A DNA stretch of 64,000 bases, taken from positions 62,001 through 126,000 of the forward strand of contig NZ_CALPCQ010000001.1 of NCBI RefSeq assembly GCF_943193025.1, in the 5' to 3' direction. Source of the stretch: Lactobacillus agrestimuris (GTDB lineage: Bacteria; Bacillota; Bacilli; Lactobacillales; Lactobacillaceae). Both the position numbers and the translations under genes were made by a program. Of the stretch, positions 35,642-46,600 are shown piece by piece; the stretch's first letter is position 1; every line of letters starts with the position of its first letter. The notes beneath the pieces were generated by a model, which saw only the letters and a list, made by a program, of their open reading frames with translations, was not told where the DNA came from and did not search any database.

Positions 35642-35670
35642 TTGCATTTAGCTTGACTTTTTTGTATCAT
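35642..35670 (+). promoter_or_regulatory. Promoter of rpsB-tsf
   Basis: TTGCAT (35642-35647), 17-bp spacer, TATCAT (35665-35670). The start would be near 35677, giving a leader of about 120 nt. Confidence 0.5.
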
Positions 35671-35676
35671 GGTTAA

Positions 35677-35775
35677 GTGCGCTAAGTGGCGCATAAAACA
35701 CATCAAGAGCGATCGATATCATTGGTGCCTGGGTAGTGGCTTAGATATCGAGTTGAACGCTTGAGAGGATTTAAA
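35677..35775 (+). ncRNA. Structured 5' leader of rpsB
   Basis: A hairpin at 35678-35693 (TGCGC/GCGCA). Then a long branched stem follows: 35704-35711 with 35758-35763 (two-base bulge), 35713-35720 with 35744-35751 (perfect 8 bp), and an inner GCC/GGC. The structure ends just before AGGAGG, as expected for an autogenous ribosomal-protein leader that binds S2. I cannot assign it to a named class. Confidence 0.6.
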
Positions 35776-35796
35776 ACCATAGGAGGAAATTTTATT

Positions 35797-36567
35797 ATGA
35801 CAGTTGTTAGTATGAAGCAATTGCTTGAAGCAGGTGTCCACTTTGGTCACCAAACTCGTCGTTGGAACCCAAAGATGGCTCCTTACATTTTTACTCAAAG
35901 AAACGGTATCTACATCATTGATTTACAAAAGACTATCAAGATGTTAGATGATGCCTACAACTTTATGAAGGCTGTTGCTCAACAAGGCGGCGTTTTCTTA
36001 TTTGTAGGTACTAAGAAGCAAGCACAAGACTCAATCGCTGAAGAAGCTACTCGTGCAGGTCAATACTTCGTTAACCAACGTTGGTTAGGTGGTACTTTGA
36101 CTAACTGGGTAACTATCCAAAGCCGTGTTAAGAGATTAAAGCAATTAAAGGAAATGTCACAAGATGGCACTTTCGATGTACTTCCAAAGAAGGAAGTTGC
36201 ACTTTTAACTAAGGAAATGGACAAACTTGAAAGATTCTTAGGTGGTATCGAAGATATGCCAAGAATTCCTGATGTATTGTTCGTTGTAGATCCTAAGAAG
36301 GAAAAGATCGCTGTTCACGAAGCAAATATCTTGGGTATCCCAGTTGTTGCTATGGTTGACACTAACACTGATCCAGATCCTGTTGATGTAATTATTCCTT
36401 CAAACGATGACGCAATCCGTGCTATTCGTTTAATCGCAGGTGCTATGGCAGATGCCATCATCGAAGGTCAACAAGGTCAAGACGATGCAAACGAAACTTT
36501 GGAAGTTGACTTTGCAGAAGACGCTGATGGTAAGGAAGAAATCGTTAGCGCTGAAGAATTAGATTAA
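35797..36567 (+). CDS. rpsB: 30S ribosomal protein S2
   Basis: Small-subunit protein of 256 aa. Family segments include [38 protein letters not shown] and [12 protein letters not shown], with an acidic C-terminal tail. The ATG at 35797 is 7-8 bases after AGGAGG; the longer upstream frame has no RBS. It is first in the rpsB-tsf operon, with a structured leader. Confidence 0.98.
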   Translation: MTVVSMKQLLEAGVHFGHQTRRWNPKMAPYIFTQRNGIYIIDLQKTIKMLDDAYNFMKAVAQQGGVFLFVGTKKQAQDSIAEEATRAGQYFVNQRWLGGTLTNWVTIQSRVKRLKQLKEMSQDGTFDVLPKKEVALLTKEMDKLERFLGGIEDMPRIPDVLFVVDPKKEKIAVHEANILGIPVVAMVDTNTDPDPVDVIIPSNDDAIRAIRLIAGAMADAIIEGQQGQDDANETLEVDFAEDADGKEEIVSAEELD

Positions 36568-36615
36568 AACTAGTTTTTACTATATAAGTTCTAAAATATA
36601 GGAGGACTACAAATT

Positions 36616-37641
36616 ATGGCAATTAGTGCTAAGCAAGTTAAAGAATTACGTGAACTTACTGGTGCCGGCGTTATGGACGCTAAGAAGGCATTGGTAGAAG
36701 TTGACGGTGACATGGACAAAGCAGTTGAATTCCTTCGTGAAAAGGGTATGGCTAAGGCTGAAAAGAAAGCTGACCGTATTGCTGCCGAAGGTTTGACTGG
36801 TGTTTACGTTGCTGGTAACACTGCTGCTTTAACTGAAGTTAACTCAGAAACTGACTTCGTTGCTTCAAATGATAAGTTTGTTAACTTGGTTAAGGATGCA
36901 ACAAAAGTAATCGCTGAAAACAAGCCTGCAGATCTTACAGCTGCTGCAGAAGTTAAGATGGACGATGGCAAGACTTTAGACCAAGCTTTTGTTGATGCAA
37001 CTGCAACAATTGGTGAAAAGATTGTTTTACGTCGTTTTGCTATTGAAGAAAAGACTGATGACCAAGAATTTGGTGCTTACCAACACAATGGTGGTCAAAT
37101 CGGTGTTGTTACTGTACTTGAAGGTGCTGATGCAGCAACTGCTAAGCACTTAGCAATGCACATCGCAGCTATGGGTCCTAAGGTTATTTCACCAGATGAA
37201 TTAGATGACGAATTCATTTCTGAACAATTGGCTTTAATGAACCACAAGATCGATCAAGATAACGAAAGTCGTGAATTGGTTAACAAGAAGCCATTACCAC
37301 ACCTTGTTTATGGTTCACGTAAGCAATTGACTGATGAAGTTTTAGCTAAGGCTGAAGAAGACATCAAGGCTGAACTTAAAGAAGAAGGTAAGCCAGAAAA
37401 GATCTGGGATAAGATTATTCCGGGTAAGATGCAACGTTTCATCGATGATAACACTCAAGTTGATAAGCAATTCGCTGTTTTATCACAAGACTACATCATG
37501 GATGACAGCAAGACTGTTGGCGAATTCTTGAAGGAAAACGGTGCTAAATTAATTTCATTTACTCGTTATGAAGTTGGTGAAGGTATCGAAAAGAAGCAAG
37601 AAGACTTTGCTGCTGAAGTTGCTGAACAAATGAAGAATTAA
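36616..37641 (+). CDS. tsf: Elongation factor Ts
   Basis: Nucleotide exchange factor that regenerates EF-Tu-GTP. The product is 341 aa, longer than the Bacillus protein (about 293) but usual for this group. The N-terminal UBA-like helix motif is [16 protein letters not shown]; the core has [12 protein letters not shown] and GEKIVLRRF. The ATG follows AGGAGG. A terminator follows and pyrH has its own weak promoter. Confidence 0.98.
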   Translation: MAISAKQVKELRELTGAGVMDAKKALVEVDGDMDKAVEFLREKGMAKAEKKADRIAAEGLTGVYVAGNTAALTEVNSETDFVASNDKFVNLVKDATKVIAENKPADLTAAAEVKMDDGKTLDQAFVDATATIGEKIVLRRFAIEEKTDDQEFGAYQHNGGQIGVVTVLEGADAATAKHLAMHIAAMGPKVISPDELDDEFISEQLALMNHKIDQDNESRELVNKKPLPHLVYGSRKQLTDEVLAKAEEDIKAELKEEGKPEKIWDKIIPGKMQRFIDDNTQVDKQFAVLSQDYIMDDSKTVGEFLKENGAKLISFTRYEVGEGIEKKQEDFAAEVAEQMKN

Positions 37642-37653
37642 TTTCTAAAAATG

Positions 37654-37680
37654 AAAGAGGACTTGGGTCCTCTTTTTTTT
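37654..37680 (+). terminator. Terminator after tsf
   Basis: Perfect 9-bp stem (37654-37662 and 37667-37675), 4-base loop, T8. Confidence 0.9.
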
Positions 37681-37768
37681 ATCTAAAAATTTAATAATGA
37701 ATCATTAGATACTCAACAAACGCGCTTCATATATGGTAGAATAATTAAAGCTATTATAGGAGGTTACT

Positions 37769-38497
37769 ATGAGTCAAGTTAAATATAAACGCATCATTCT
37801 TAAAATATCTGGTGAGGCTTTAGCAGGTGATGAAGGTACAGGCATTAACCCAACTGTCATTGCCCACTTAGCTAAAGAAATTAAATCAGTTCATGATTTG
37901 GGTGTAGAAATCGGAATCGTATGTGGCGGGGGAAACATGTGGCGTGGTGAAACTGGTGAAAAGCTCGGCATGGAACGCGCACAAGCCGATTACATGGGTA
38001 TGCTCGCTACAATCATGAATGGTTTGGCACTTCAAGATGGTTTGGAACATTTAGGTGTACCAACTAGAGTTCAAACTTCAATTGAAATGAGACAAGTTGC
38101 AGAACCATACATTCGTCGTAAGGCGATTCGTCACCTCGAAAAAGGTCGTGTTGTAATTTTCGGTGGTGGTACTGGTAACCCATACTTCTCAACTGATACT
38201 ACAGCAGCACTTCGTGCTGCAGAAATTAATGCAGATGTCATCTTGATGGCTAAGAATGGTGTTGACGGGGTTTACTCAGCTGATCCTAAACTTGATCCAT
38301 CAGCAACTAAATATACTGAATTGACTCAATTAGATGTCATTTCAAAGAACTTGAAAGTTATGGATAGAACTGCAAGTTCATTATCAATGGATACTGAAAT
38401 CCCATTAATTGTCTTTAATGTTAATACTGAAGGTAACATTAAGAAGGTTGTTATGGGAGAAAATATCGGAACTGTTATCGAAGGCGGTAAAAAATAA
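37769..38497 (+). CDS. pyrH: UMP kinase
   Basis: Phosphorylates UMP to UDP in pyrimidine nucleotide synthesis; a hexameric amino-acid-kinase-fold enzyme. The product is 242 aa. Motifs are [32 protein letters not shown] and the nucleotide-binding [11 protein letters not shown]. The ATG follows AGGAGG. An extended -10 (TGG-TAGAAT, about 37734-37742) may start this long operon. The stop shares one base with the frr start. Confidence 0.98.
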   Translation: MSQVKYKRIILKISGEALAGDEGTGINPTVIAHLAKEIKSVHDLGVEIGIVCGGGNMWRGETGEKLGMERAQADYMGMLATIMNGLALQDGLEHLGVPTRVQTSIEMRQVAEPYIRRKAIRHLEKGRVVIFGGGTGNPYFSTDTTAALRAAEINADVILMAKNGVDGVYSADPKLDPSATKYTELTQLDVISKNLKVMDRTASSLSMDTEIPLIVFNVNTEGNIKKVVMGENIGTVIEGGKK

Positions 38498-39054
38498 TGA
38501 ATAATGAAGTAATTACAAAAGCAAAGGAAAATATGGATAAATCTATTAAGGTTTTCCAAAAAAACTTAGGAAATATTAGAGCAGGTGTTGCAAATGCAGC
38601 CCTTCTTGAAAATGTAAAGGTAGACTACTATGGTGCTCCAACACCATTGACTCAAATGTCTAGTGTGACCATTCCAGAACCACGTGTTCTTTTGATTACA
38701 CCATATGATGCAAACAGTGTAGATGACATTGAACATGCTCTTCTAGCATCAGATCTTGGCTTGACACCAGCAAATGATGGTAAGGTGATCCGTTTAGTAA
38801 TTCCTCAACTTACTGGTGAAAGAAGAGAAGAAATTGCTAAGCAAGTTGGTAAAGAAGCTGAAGAAGCTAAAATTGCTATCAGAAATGTTCGTCGTGATGC
38901 AATGAATTCACTTAAGCGTCAACAAAAAGATGACGAAATCACTGAAGATGAACAACGTAATTTAGAAAAGCAAGTTCAAAAAGTTACTGATGATGCAACT
39001 AAAGAAGTTGATAAACTTGCAGAGGATAAACGTAAAGAAATTACTCAAGGTTAA
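38497..39054 (+). CDS. frr: Ribosome recycling factor
   Basis: Splits post-termination ribosomes together with EF-G. The product is 185 aa, full length. Typical segments are [28 protein letters not shown] and [15 protein letters not shown]. The ATG overlaps the pyrH stop by one base. uppS starts 2 bases after its stop. Confidence 0.98.
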   Translation: MNNEVITKAKENMDKSIKVFQKNLGNIRAGVANAALLENVKVDYYGAPTPLTQMSSVTIPEPRVLLITPYDANSVDDIEHALLASDLGLTPANDGKVIRLVIPQLTGERREEIAKQVGKEAEEAKIAIRNVRRDAMNSLKRQQKDDEITEDEQRNLEKQVQKVTDDATKEVDKLAEDKRKEITQG

Positions 39055-39056
39055 TA

Positions 39057-39791
39057 ATGGGTAAAGAGAAAAATCAATTAAATCATCTCGCTATTATCAT
39101 GGATGGAAATGGCCGTTGGGCCAGGAAAAGACATAAGCCAAGAGTATTTGGTCATAAAGAAGGCATGAATAATGTGGAGAGAATTACTCTTGCTGCTGAT
39201 AAACTTGGCATTAAGGTGTTGACTCTATATGCATTTTCTACAGAAAATTGGGCAAGACCTAAGGAAGAGGTTGCATATTTGATGAATCTTCCAGTTAAGT
39301 TTTTTGACAAGTTTATGCCAACTTTGATGAAAAACAACGTTAAAGTTAACATCATGGGCTATTTGGATCATTTACCAAAAGCAACATATGATGTTGTCAA
39401 AAAGGCAATGTCTGAAACCGCCCAAAATACGGGTTTAGTTCTAAACTTTGCCTTTAATTATGGCTCAAGAAAAGAAATTGTCTCAGCTGCTCAAGAAATT
39501 TCCAAATTGGTAAAAGAAGGAAAACTTGAGATTGATCAAATTACTGAAAATACAATTTCAAACCATTTGATGACTGCTAAATTTGGTGAATATCAAGATC
39601 CAGATTTATTAATTCGTACATCAGGTGAACAAAGAATTTCCAACTTTTTACTATGGCAGATTGCATATTCGGAATTAGCTTTTAGTGAAAAGGCTTGGCC
39701 AGATTTTACAGAAGATGATTTAAACCAATTTGTAGAAAATTACCAAACTCGAAATCGACGATTTGGTAAAGTTAATGAATCAGATAGTTAA
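39057..39791 (+). CDS. uppS: Undecaprenyl diphosphate synthase
   Basis: Cis-prenyltransferase making the C55 lipid carrier for peptidoglycan and wall polymers. The product is 244 aa. The catalytic Asp is in [11 protein letters not shown], with YAFSTENW and [19 protein letters not shown] following. There is no clear RBS beyond the frr 3' end (ACTCAAGGTTAATAATGG), suggesting coupling with frr. Confidence 0.97.
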   Translation: MGKEKNQLNHLAIIMDGNGRWARKRHKPRVFGHKEGMNNVERITLAADKLGIKVLTLYAFSTENWARPKEEVAYLMNLPVKFFDKFMPTLMKNNVKVNIMGYLDHLPKATYDVVKKAMSETAQNTGLVLNFAFNYGSRKEIVSAAQEISKLVKEGKLEIDQITENTISNHLMTAKFGEYQDPDLLIRTSGEQRISNFLLWQIAYSELAFSEKAWPDFTEDDLNQFVENYQTRNRRFGKVNESDS

Positions 39792-39802
39792 GATAGAGAA
39801 AA

Positions 39803-40606
39803 ATGAAACAACGTGTAATAACTGCGATTATCGCATTAATTTTATTTATTCCAATTGTTCTTTTAGGTGGACTATGGATGGATTGGTTGACCATTGCTTT
39901 TGCAGTAGTTGGAATAAGCGAAATCTTTTTGATGAAAAAACAAATTCTTGTATCAATTGACTTCTTGTTGGCGCTACTTGCCACATTAGTTTGGACAGTT
40001 CCCGATGCATTTTTAAAGGGAATGCCATTCAACTGGTCAAAGTATGGCATTTTTTATGCCTTAATCATGTTAATGTTGACATGGACCGTTCTTTCAAAGA
40101 ATAAGACAACATTTGATGATGTGGGTGTTTATACAATAGCAGCATTATATATTGGTACCGGATTCCATTACATGGCGGCTATTAGAAATAATGCTAATGG
40201 TTTGGTATTACTGTGCTATGTTTTTGTAGTGGTATGGTCAACTGATATTGGTGCATACATGATTGGTCGAAAGATTGGTAAACACAAGTTATGGCCAGTT
40301 ATTAGTCCAAACAAAACTTGGGAAGGCTCAATTGGAGCTGTAATCTGTGCTTTGATTCTTTCAGCAATTTACGTAGCTGTATTTGCTAAATACTTCAATC
40401 AATCACAAATTTTCATGCTCGGATTAACCTTTGTATTATCAATTATTGGTCAAATGGGTGATCTAGTAGAATCAGCATTTAAACGTTTTTACGGTGTGAA
40501 AGATTCCGGAAAGATATTACCAGGACATGGTGGTATTCTAGATAGATTCGATAGTATGCTATTTGTTTTACCTGTTATGGCTGCCGTTTTAGGTATTGTA
40601 CATTAG
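39803..40606 (+). CDS. cdsA: Phosphatidate cytidylyltransferase
   Basis: Integral membrane enzyme converting phosphatidic acid to CDP-diacylglycerol, the branch point for phosphatidylglycerol and cardiolipin. The product is 267 aa with about eight helices. The C-terminal family signature reads ESAFKRFYGVKDSGKILPGH followed by GGILDRFDS. It is placed between uppS and rseP, the common Firmicutes order. Confidence 0.97.
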   Translation: MKQRVITAIIALILFIPIVLLGGLWMDWLTIAFAVVGISEIFLMKKQILVSIDFLLALLATLVWTVPDAFLKGMPFNWSKYGIFYALIMLMLTWTVLSKNKTTFDDVGVYTIAALYIGTGFHYMAAIRNNANGLVLLCYVFVVVWSTDIGAYMIGRKIGKHKLWPVISPNKTWEGSIGAVICALILSAIYVAVFAKYFNQSQIFMLGLTFVLSIIGQMGDLVESAFKRFYGVKDSGKILPGHGGILDRFDSMLFVLPVMAAVLGIVH

Positions 40607-40616
40607 GAGATAGCTT

Positions 40617-41873
40617 TTGAAAGGTATACTAATCTTTTTAGTAGTATTTGGATTGCTCGTATTCGTTCATGAATTCGGGCATTTTATCGTTGCTAAGAAA
40701 TCTGGCATCTTGGTCCGTGAATTTTCAATTGGAATGGGGCCAAAACTCTTTCAAATCAGAAGAAATCCAACAACATATACTATTAGATGGTTGCCACTTG
40801 GTGGTTATGTAAGACTTGCAGGATCTGATGATGAAAGTAAACTTGATCCAGGAATGACGGTAGTTGTTCAACTAAATGATAAAAAAGAAGTTATTAGAAT
40901 TGATGCTTCTGAATCAGATTTGCCGATTGAAGGCATTCCGGTTCAAGTAATTAAATCGGATTTGGTTGATGAATTAACGATTACTGGATACGAGAATGGC
41001 GACGAAGATAAGGAAATAACTTATCATGTAAATCACGATGCTACTATTATTGATAAAAATAAAACAGAATTAATAATTGCACCAAGAGATACTCAATTCC
41101 AACAGGCTAATGTATGGCAAAAGTTAGCAACTAACTTTGCTGGACCATTTATGAATATTGTTTTAGGTTTTGTGGTTTTTCTTATTTGGACATTTACCGT
41201 TCCGGGCCCTGGTACAACTACCATCCAAAAAGTGGTAAATAATTCACCGGCCCAGAGTGCCAAAATTGAAGCAGGGGATAAGATAGTTTCAATTAATGGT
41301 AAAAAGATGTCAACGTTTGAAGATATTTCTACTGCAATAAATGAAAGTAATGGAAAAACTTTAAACATGAAAGTTGACAAGAATGGTAAAATTGATTCTG
41401 TAAAAGTTAAACCAGAAGAAAAATCTGTTCAAAACCAAAAGGTTTACCAAGTTGGAATTCAGGCAAAATCTGATGAAAATGCAATGGTCAAGTTAAGGCG
41501 TGGTTGGGATACGGCTGTATCTACAACTGGAATGATTTTCTCAGCAGTAGGAAATCTATTTAGACACTTTAGTTTGAATAAGTTGTCAGGACCTGTTGGT
41601 ATTTATTCTCAAACAGCTCAAGTTTCACAAATGGGATTCAGCTATATTTTGGCTTTCCTTGCAATGATTTCTATTAATCTAGGAATTGTTAACTTGATTC
41701 CAATTCCAGGTCTTGATGGTGGAAAACTTCTGCTAAACTTAATTGAGCTTGTTCGTGGCAAGCCGATTTCTGAAGATCATGAAGCAATTGTTGAGTTAAT
41801 CGGCTTTGGTTTACTATTGATCTTAATTATTGCAGTTACGGGTAATGATATTTATCGTTACTTCATTAAATAG
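40617..41873 (+). CDS. rseP: Site-2 protease RseP/RasP
   Basis: Intramembrane zinc metalloprotease that clears signal-peptide remnants and activates regulators by regulated proteolysis. The product is 418 aa. The zinc site HEFGH is at residues 18-22 in the first helix. A PDZ domain (about 200-270, with SPAQSAKIEAGDKIVSINGK) and the third-ligand motif PIPGLDGGKLL follow in a late helix. The start is TTG, preceded by AGGAG at 40605-40609. Confidence 0.96.
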   Translation: MKGILIFLVVFGLLVFVHEFGHFIVAKKSGILVREFSIGMGPKLFQIRRNPTTYTIRWLPLGGYVRLAGSDDESKLDPGMTVVVQLNDKKEVIRIDASESDLPIEGIPVQVIKSDLVDELTITGYENGDEDKEITYHVNHDATIIDKNKTELIIAPRDTQFQQANVWQKLATNFAGPFMNIVLGFVVFLIWTFTVPGPGTTTIQKVVNNSPAQSAKIEAGDKIVSINGKKMSTFEDISTAINESNGKTLNMKVDKNGKIDSVKVKPEEKSVQNQKVYQVGIQAKSDENAMVKLRRGWDTAVSTTGMIFSAVGNLFRHFSLNKLSGPVGIYSQTAQVSQMGFSYILAFLAMISINLGIVNLIPIPGLDGGKLLLNLIELVRGKPISEDHEAIVELIGFGLLLILIIAVTGNDIYRYFIK

Positions 41874-41903
41874 TATTTAAATTAAATTATTGGAGAGATA
41901 AGA

Positions 41904-43607
41904 ATGCGTCAATCAAAATTCTTTATGCCAACTTTGAAGGAAGCTCCATCTGATGCGGTAGCTGAAAGTCACAAGTTGATGCTTAGAGGTGGATATATTC
42001 GTCAAGTTACAGCAGGTGTTTATGCATACTTGCCATTAGGATATCGAGTATTACGTAAGGCTGAAAACATTATTGAAGAAGAAATGGAAAATATTAATGT
42101 TCCAGAAATGATGATGCCTCACCTTTTACCAGCAACTTTGTGGCAAGAATCTGGTAGATATGAAAAGTATGGCGAGGAAATGTTTAAGTTAAAGGATCGC
42201 CATGGTCGTGAAAGTTTGCTTGGACCAACTCACGAAGAAACATTCACTGAAATTATTGCTAAGAACTTGAAGAGTTACAAGCAAATGCCACTTGCTTTGT
42301 ACCAAATCCAAACTAAGTTCCGTGATGAAAACCGTCCTCGTTTTGGTCTTCTTCGTGGTCGTGAATTCGTAATGCTCGATGCTTATAGTTTCGCCGCAAC
42401 CCGTGAACAATTAGATGAACAATTTGAAGATCAAAAGGGTGCATTTATTAAGATCTTCAAGCGTGCTGGTGTTAAGGTCCATCCAGTTATTGCTGACTCA
42501 GGAACAATGGGTGGTAAGAACTCAACTGAATTTCAAGCTCCAGCTGCAATTGGTGAAGATACTATTGCAACTAACGAAAACGGTACTTACGCAGCTAACC
42601 TTGAAATGGCTGTAAGTATTGATACTTTCAAGCAAGAACCAGAAGATGCAAAAGAATTAAACAAGGTAGCAACTCCAGATTGTGATTCTATTGATAAGCT
42701 TTCTAAGTTCTTAAATGTTCCAGCTACTCGCATTGTCAAGAGTATTTTATTTATTGCTGACGATGACAAAAAGATCCTTGTTTTAATTCGTGGTGATAAG
42801 CAAATTAACGAAGTAAAATTAGGCCACGTTATTGATGCTGATAATTTACGTGAAGCAAATGTAACTGATTTAAAGGAAATTACTGGCAGTGAAAAAGGTG
42901 GTGTTGGTCCAATTAATGCAGATTGGGCCGATAAGATCATCGCTGATGAAACTGTTAAGGGCCTTTACAATGTTGTTGTTGGTGCTAACGAAACAGATTA
43001 CCAATTTGAAAATGCTAACCTTGATCGTGATTTTAAAGTCGATGAATTTGCTGACATTAGAACTGCTAATGAAGGTGAACCAGATCCTGTTGATCATCAA
43101 CCTCTTAAGTTCACTACTTCAATTGAAGTTGGACACATCTTTAAGTTAGGAACTTACTACACTACTAATATGGGTGCAGATTTCTTAGATAATAACGGTA
43201 AAGCAAAGCCAGTTATTATGGGTTCATACGGAATCGGTGTTACTAGAATGCTTTCAGCAATTGTTGAACAACACCTTAATGAAAAAGGCGGTATTGCATG
43301 GCCTAAAGAAGTTGCACCATTTACAATTCACCTTATTCAAATGAAGATGAATGATGAAGATCAAACTACTTTAGCAGAAAAGCTTGAAAAAGAATTGTCT
43401 GCTAAGTATGATGTATTATACGACGATCGTAAAGAACGTCCAGGTGTTAAATTTAACGATGCAGATTTAGTTGGTGCTCCAATTAGAATTACTATTGGAC
43501 GTAAAGCTAATGAAGGTATTGTTGAAGTTAAGCGCCCAACTGATGAAAAATCAACTGAAGTTTCTGTTGATCAATTAGAAGAAATTTTAAATAAAGAGTT
43601 AGGATAA
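41904..43607 (+). CDS. proS: Prolyl-tRNA synthetase
   Basis: Class II aminoacyl-tRNA synthetase, bacterial type with an inserted editing domain (about 225-390, YbaK-like). The product is 567 aa. Motifs include the N-terminus RQSKFFMPTLKEAPSDA, motif 2 FRDENRPRFGLLRGREF and motif 3 GSYGIGVTRMLSA. The ATG follows TTGGAGAG. polC starts 6 bases after its stop. Confidence 0.98.
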   Translation: MRQSKFFMPTLKEAPSDAVAESHKLMLRGGYIRQVTAGVYAYLPLGYRVLRKAENIIEEEMENINVPEMMMPHLLPATLWQESGRYEKYGEEMFKLKDRHGRESLLGPTHEETFTEIIAKNLKSYKQMPLALYQIQTKFRDENRPRFGLLRGREFVMLDAYSFAATREQLDEQFEDQKGAFIKIFKRAGVKVHPVIADSGTMGGKNSTEFQAPAAIGEDTIATNENGTYAANLEMAVSIDTFKQEPEDAKELNKVATPDCDSIDKLSKFLNVPATRIVKSILFIADDDKKILVLIRGDKQINEVKLGHVIDADNLREANVTDLKEITGSEKGGVGPINADWADKIIADETVKGLYNVVVGANETDYQFENANLDRDFKVDEFADIRTANEGEPDPVDHQPLKFTTSIEVGHIFKLGTYYTTNMGADFLDNNGKAKPVIMGSYGIGVTRMLSAIVEQHLNEKGGIAWPKEVAPFTIHLIQMKMNDEDQTTLAEKLEKELSAKYDVLYDDRKERPGVKFNDADLVGAPIRITIGRKANEGIVEVKRPTDEKSTEVSVDQLEEILNKELG

Positions 43608-43613
43608 TTTTTC

Positions 43614-46600
43614 GTGACAAATAAAAACGATTTATTCTTAAAACTTTTAAAGCAAATCAAATTTCCTGATAGCTTTGAAGACAATGTAAATCTTCAAGCT
43701 GGAGAAATTGAGAACGTGGATGTATACGCTAAAGAACATAAGTGGGATATCCACGTTCTTTTTGATACGCCTTTAAATTTTGAGACTTATAATGCTTTAA
43801 ATAAAGCAGTAATTGAAAACTTTAAAGACTTTGTGAATGTTGAATTATTTGTTAAAACCAAAGATGGATCTGACAAGAATTTGTTAGATTACTGGGGATT
43901 CGCCGTTCAAAATTCTCAAGTTTTACAACCCGTAGCTAGGGAATTTCTTGCAAGACAAAAGCCAAAGAAGACAGATGGAAAATGGGTTATTCCAGTTGAT
44001 AATTCCGTGATTGATGGTTTGATTGAGCAAGAAGCTTTAGACAAGTTGGCAGAAGAATTAAGAAATTACGGTTTCTTCAATTTGAAATTCATAACTGAAA
44101 TGAATCAGACAAGTTCCCAAAATGATTTAGAGAGTTTGCAACAACTTCAAGAGGAACATGAAAAGAGTATGCAGGAAGCATATGAGGCGACTCCTGAAAA
44201 ACCAAAACCGCAACCTAAACAAAATCCAACTAGACGTAGAAGCTACGGCAACAAAGAAATTGATAAGAATGCTCCAATTACAAAGATTCATGAGGTTGAA
44301 GATGGCAGTAGAAATGTAGTAATTGAAGGTAATATCTTTAATGTTGAATCGCGTGAATTGAAGTCTGGATCAGTTATTTTCACAGGTGAAATTACCGACT
44401 ATACAGATTCAATCATGTTCAAAAAATTTGTTTCTCAAAAAGATGAAATTGAGAGTTTATCTGCACTTAAACCAGGAACTTGGGCCAAGATGCAAGGTAC
44501 TGCTGCAGATGATCAATGGGAACATGATGTTGTATTCAATATTTATAATTTTGAAACAGTTGAACATGTTGGTCGTACCGAAGCGTATGAAGGTGATAAA
44601 AAGCGCGTAGAACTTCACTTACACACCAACATGAGTCAACTTGATGCTACAAGTACTGCAACTGAATATATTCAGGCGGCTAAAAAGTTTGGTCAGACGG
44701 CTATAGCAATTACTGATCATGGTGATGTTCAGGCCTTCCCAGAAGCATACAGTGCAGGAAAAGGCGCCGGATTAAAGGTTTTATATGGTGTTGAAGCCAA
44801 TATGATTGATGATCATGCCTTACTTGTATTAAATCCTGCAGATATGACTTATAAGGACCGTGAATTTGTTATCTTTGACGTGGAAACAACCGGACTTTCT
44901 TCTGTTTATGATACGATTATTGAAATCGGAGCGGTAAAGATGAAGAATGGTGAGGTTATTGAAAGATTTGATAAGTTCATCAACCCTCATCATCCATTAA
45001 GTGAGCAAACTATTAACCTTACTTCGATTACTGATGAAGATGTAAGTAAGGCTGATGATGAAGATGTAGTTATCAGACAATTTAAAGAATTTTATGGTGA
45101 TCGTCCCTTATGTGGTCATAATGTACAATTCGATGTTGGATTTGTTAACGCAGCACTCCGTAGATCAGGCCTTGAAGAAATTTCACAACCGGTTGTTGAT
45201 ACTTTGGAAGTATCACGTTTATTGCACCCTGAACAATCAAGACATACCTTAGACTCACTGGCTAAAAAATATGATGTTGTGTTAGAGCACCATCACCGGG
45301 CCAATCAAGATGCGGAAGCAACAGGTTACTTAATGTTTAAATTGCTTGACGCATTTAATGAGCGATTTAATCAAGATAATTTAGGTAAAATGAATGATTA
45401 TGCGAAATTTGGACAAGTATATAAGAGAGCTCGTCCAATGCATATGACAATCTTGGCAAAGAATCAAGCTGGTTTGAAGAATATGTATAAGCTAGTTTCA
45501 ATTGCAAGTACTAAGGATTTCTACCGAGTTGCGAGAACACCAAAATCAGATTTAAGAAAGTTACATGATAATTTACTTTATGGATCTGGTTGTGCTCAAG
45601 GTGATGTCTTCATTTCGATGATGCAAAAAGGTTATGATGAAGCTCGTAAGAAAGCAAAATTTTATGACTTTTTAGAGATACAACCACCCAAAGCATATGA
45701 GCGTTTAATTGATGATGGTTTAATATCAGATGAAGCAGAACTTGAAGAAATTTTAACTAATATTTATAAATTAGGAAAGGAATTAAATATTCCTGTTGTT
45801 GCAACTAGTGATGCACACTATGTGGATCCAGTTGAAGAGATTTATCGTACCATTCTTATTTCTGCTCAAAGAAGTAATCCTAATAGAAACAAGCCGCAAC
45901 CTGAGTTACCATTCTACACCACTCAAGAAATGCTTGATGCATTTAAGTTTTTAGGTGAGGATGCTGCAAAGGAAATTGTTATCGACAATACTAATATGAT
46001 TGCAGATTCCATTGAAGAAATTGCGCCGATTAAAGATGGCTTGTATCCACCTCATATTGATAATGCTGATCAGGAAATGCGAGACTTAACTTATAACAAG
46101 GCTTATGAGTTATATGGAAATCCGCTACCAAAACTAGTAAAGGATCGAATTGAATTGGAATTAAATTCGATTATTTCAAACGGATATGCAGTTATTTACT
46201 TAATTTCTCAACGTTTAGTGGCCAAATCTAATAAGGATGGATATTTAGTTGGTTCGCGTGGATCAGTTGGTTCAAGTTTTGTTGCGACAATGTCAGGAAT
46301 TACAGAAGTTAATCCATTGGTGCCCCATTATCGCTGCCCAAATTGTAAATATTCACACTTTTTTGAAAATGGTGAATATAGTTCTGGTTATGACTTACCT
46401 GATAAAGAATGTCCTAAATGTGGTACACCACTTGTTAAAGATGGACAAGATATTCCGTTTGCGACTTTCTTAGGATTTCATGGTGATAAGGTTCCCGATA
46501 TTGATTTGAATTTCTCAGGTGACTATCAACCAGTAGCGCATAACTTTATTCGTGTTATGTTTGGACCAGATAATTCATATCGAGCTGGTACTATTGCGAC

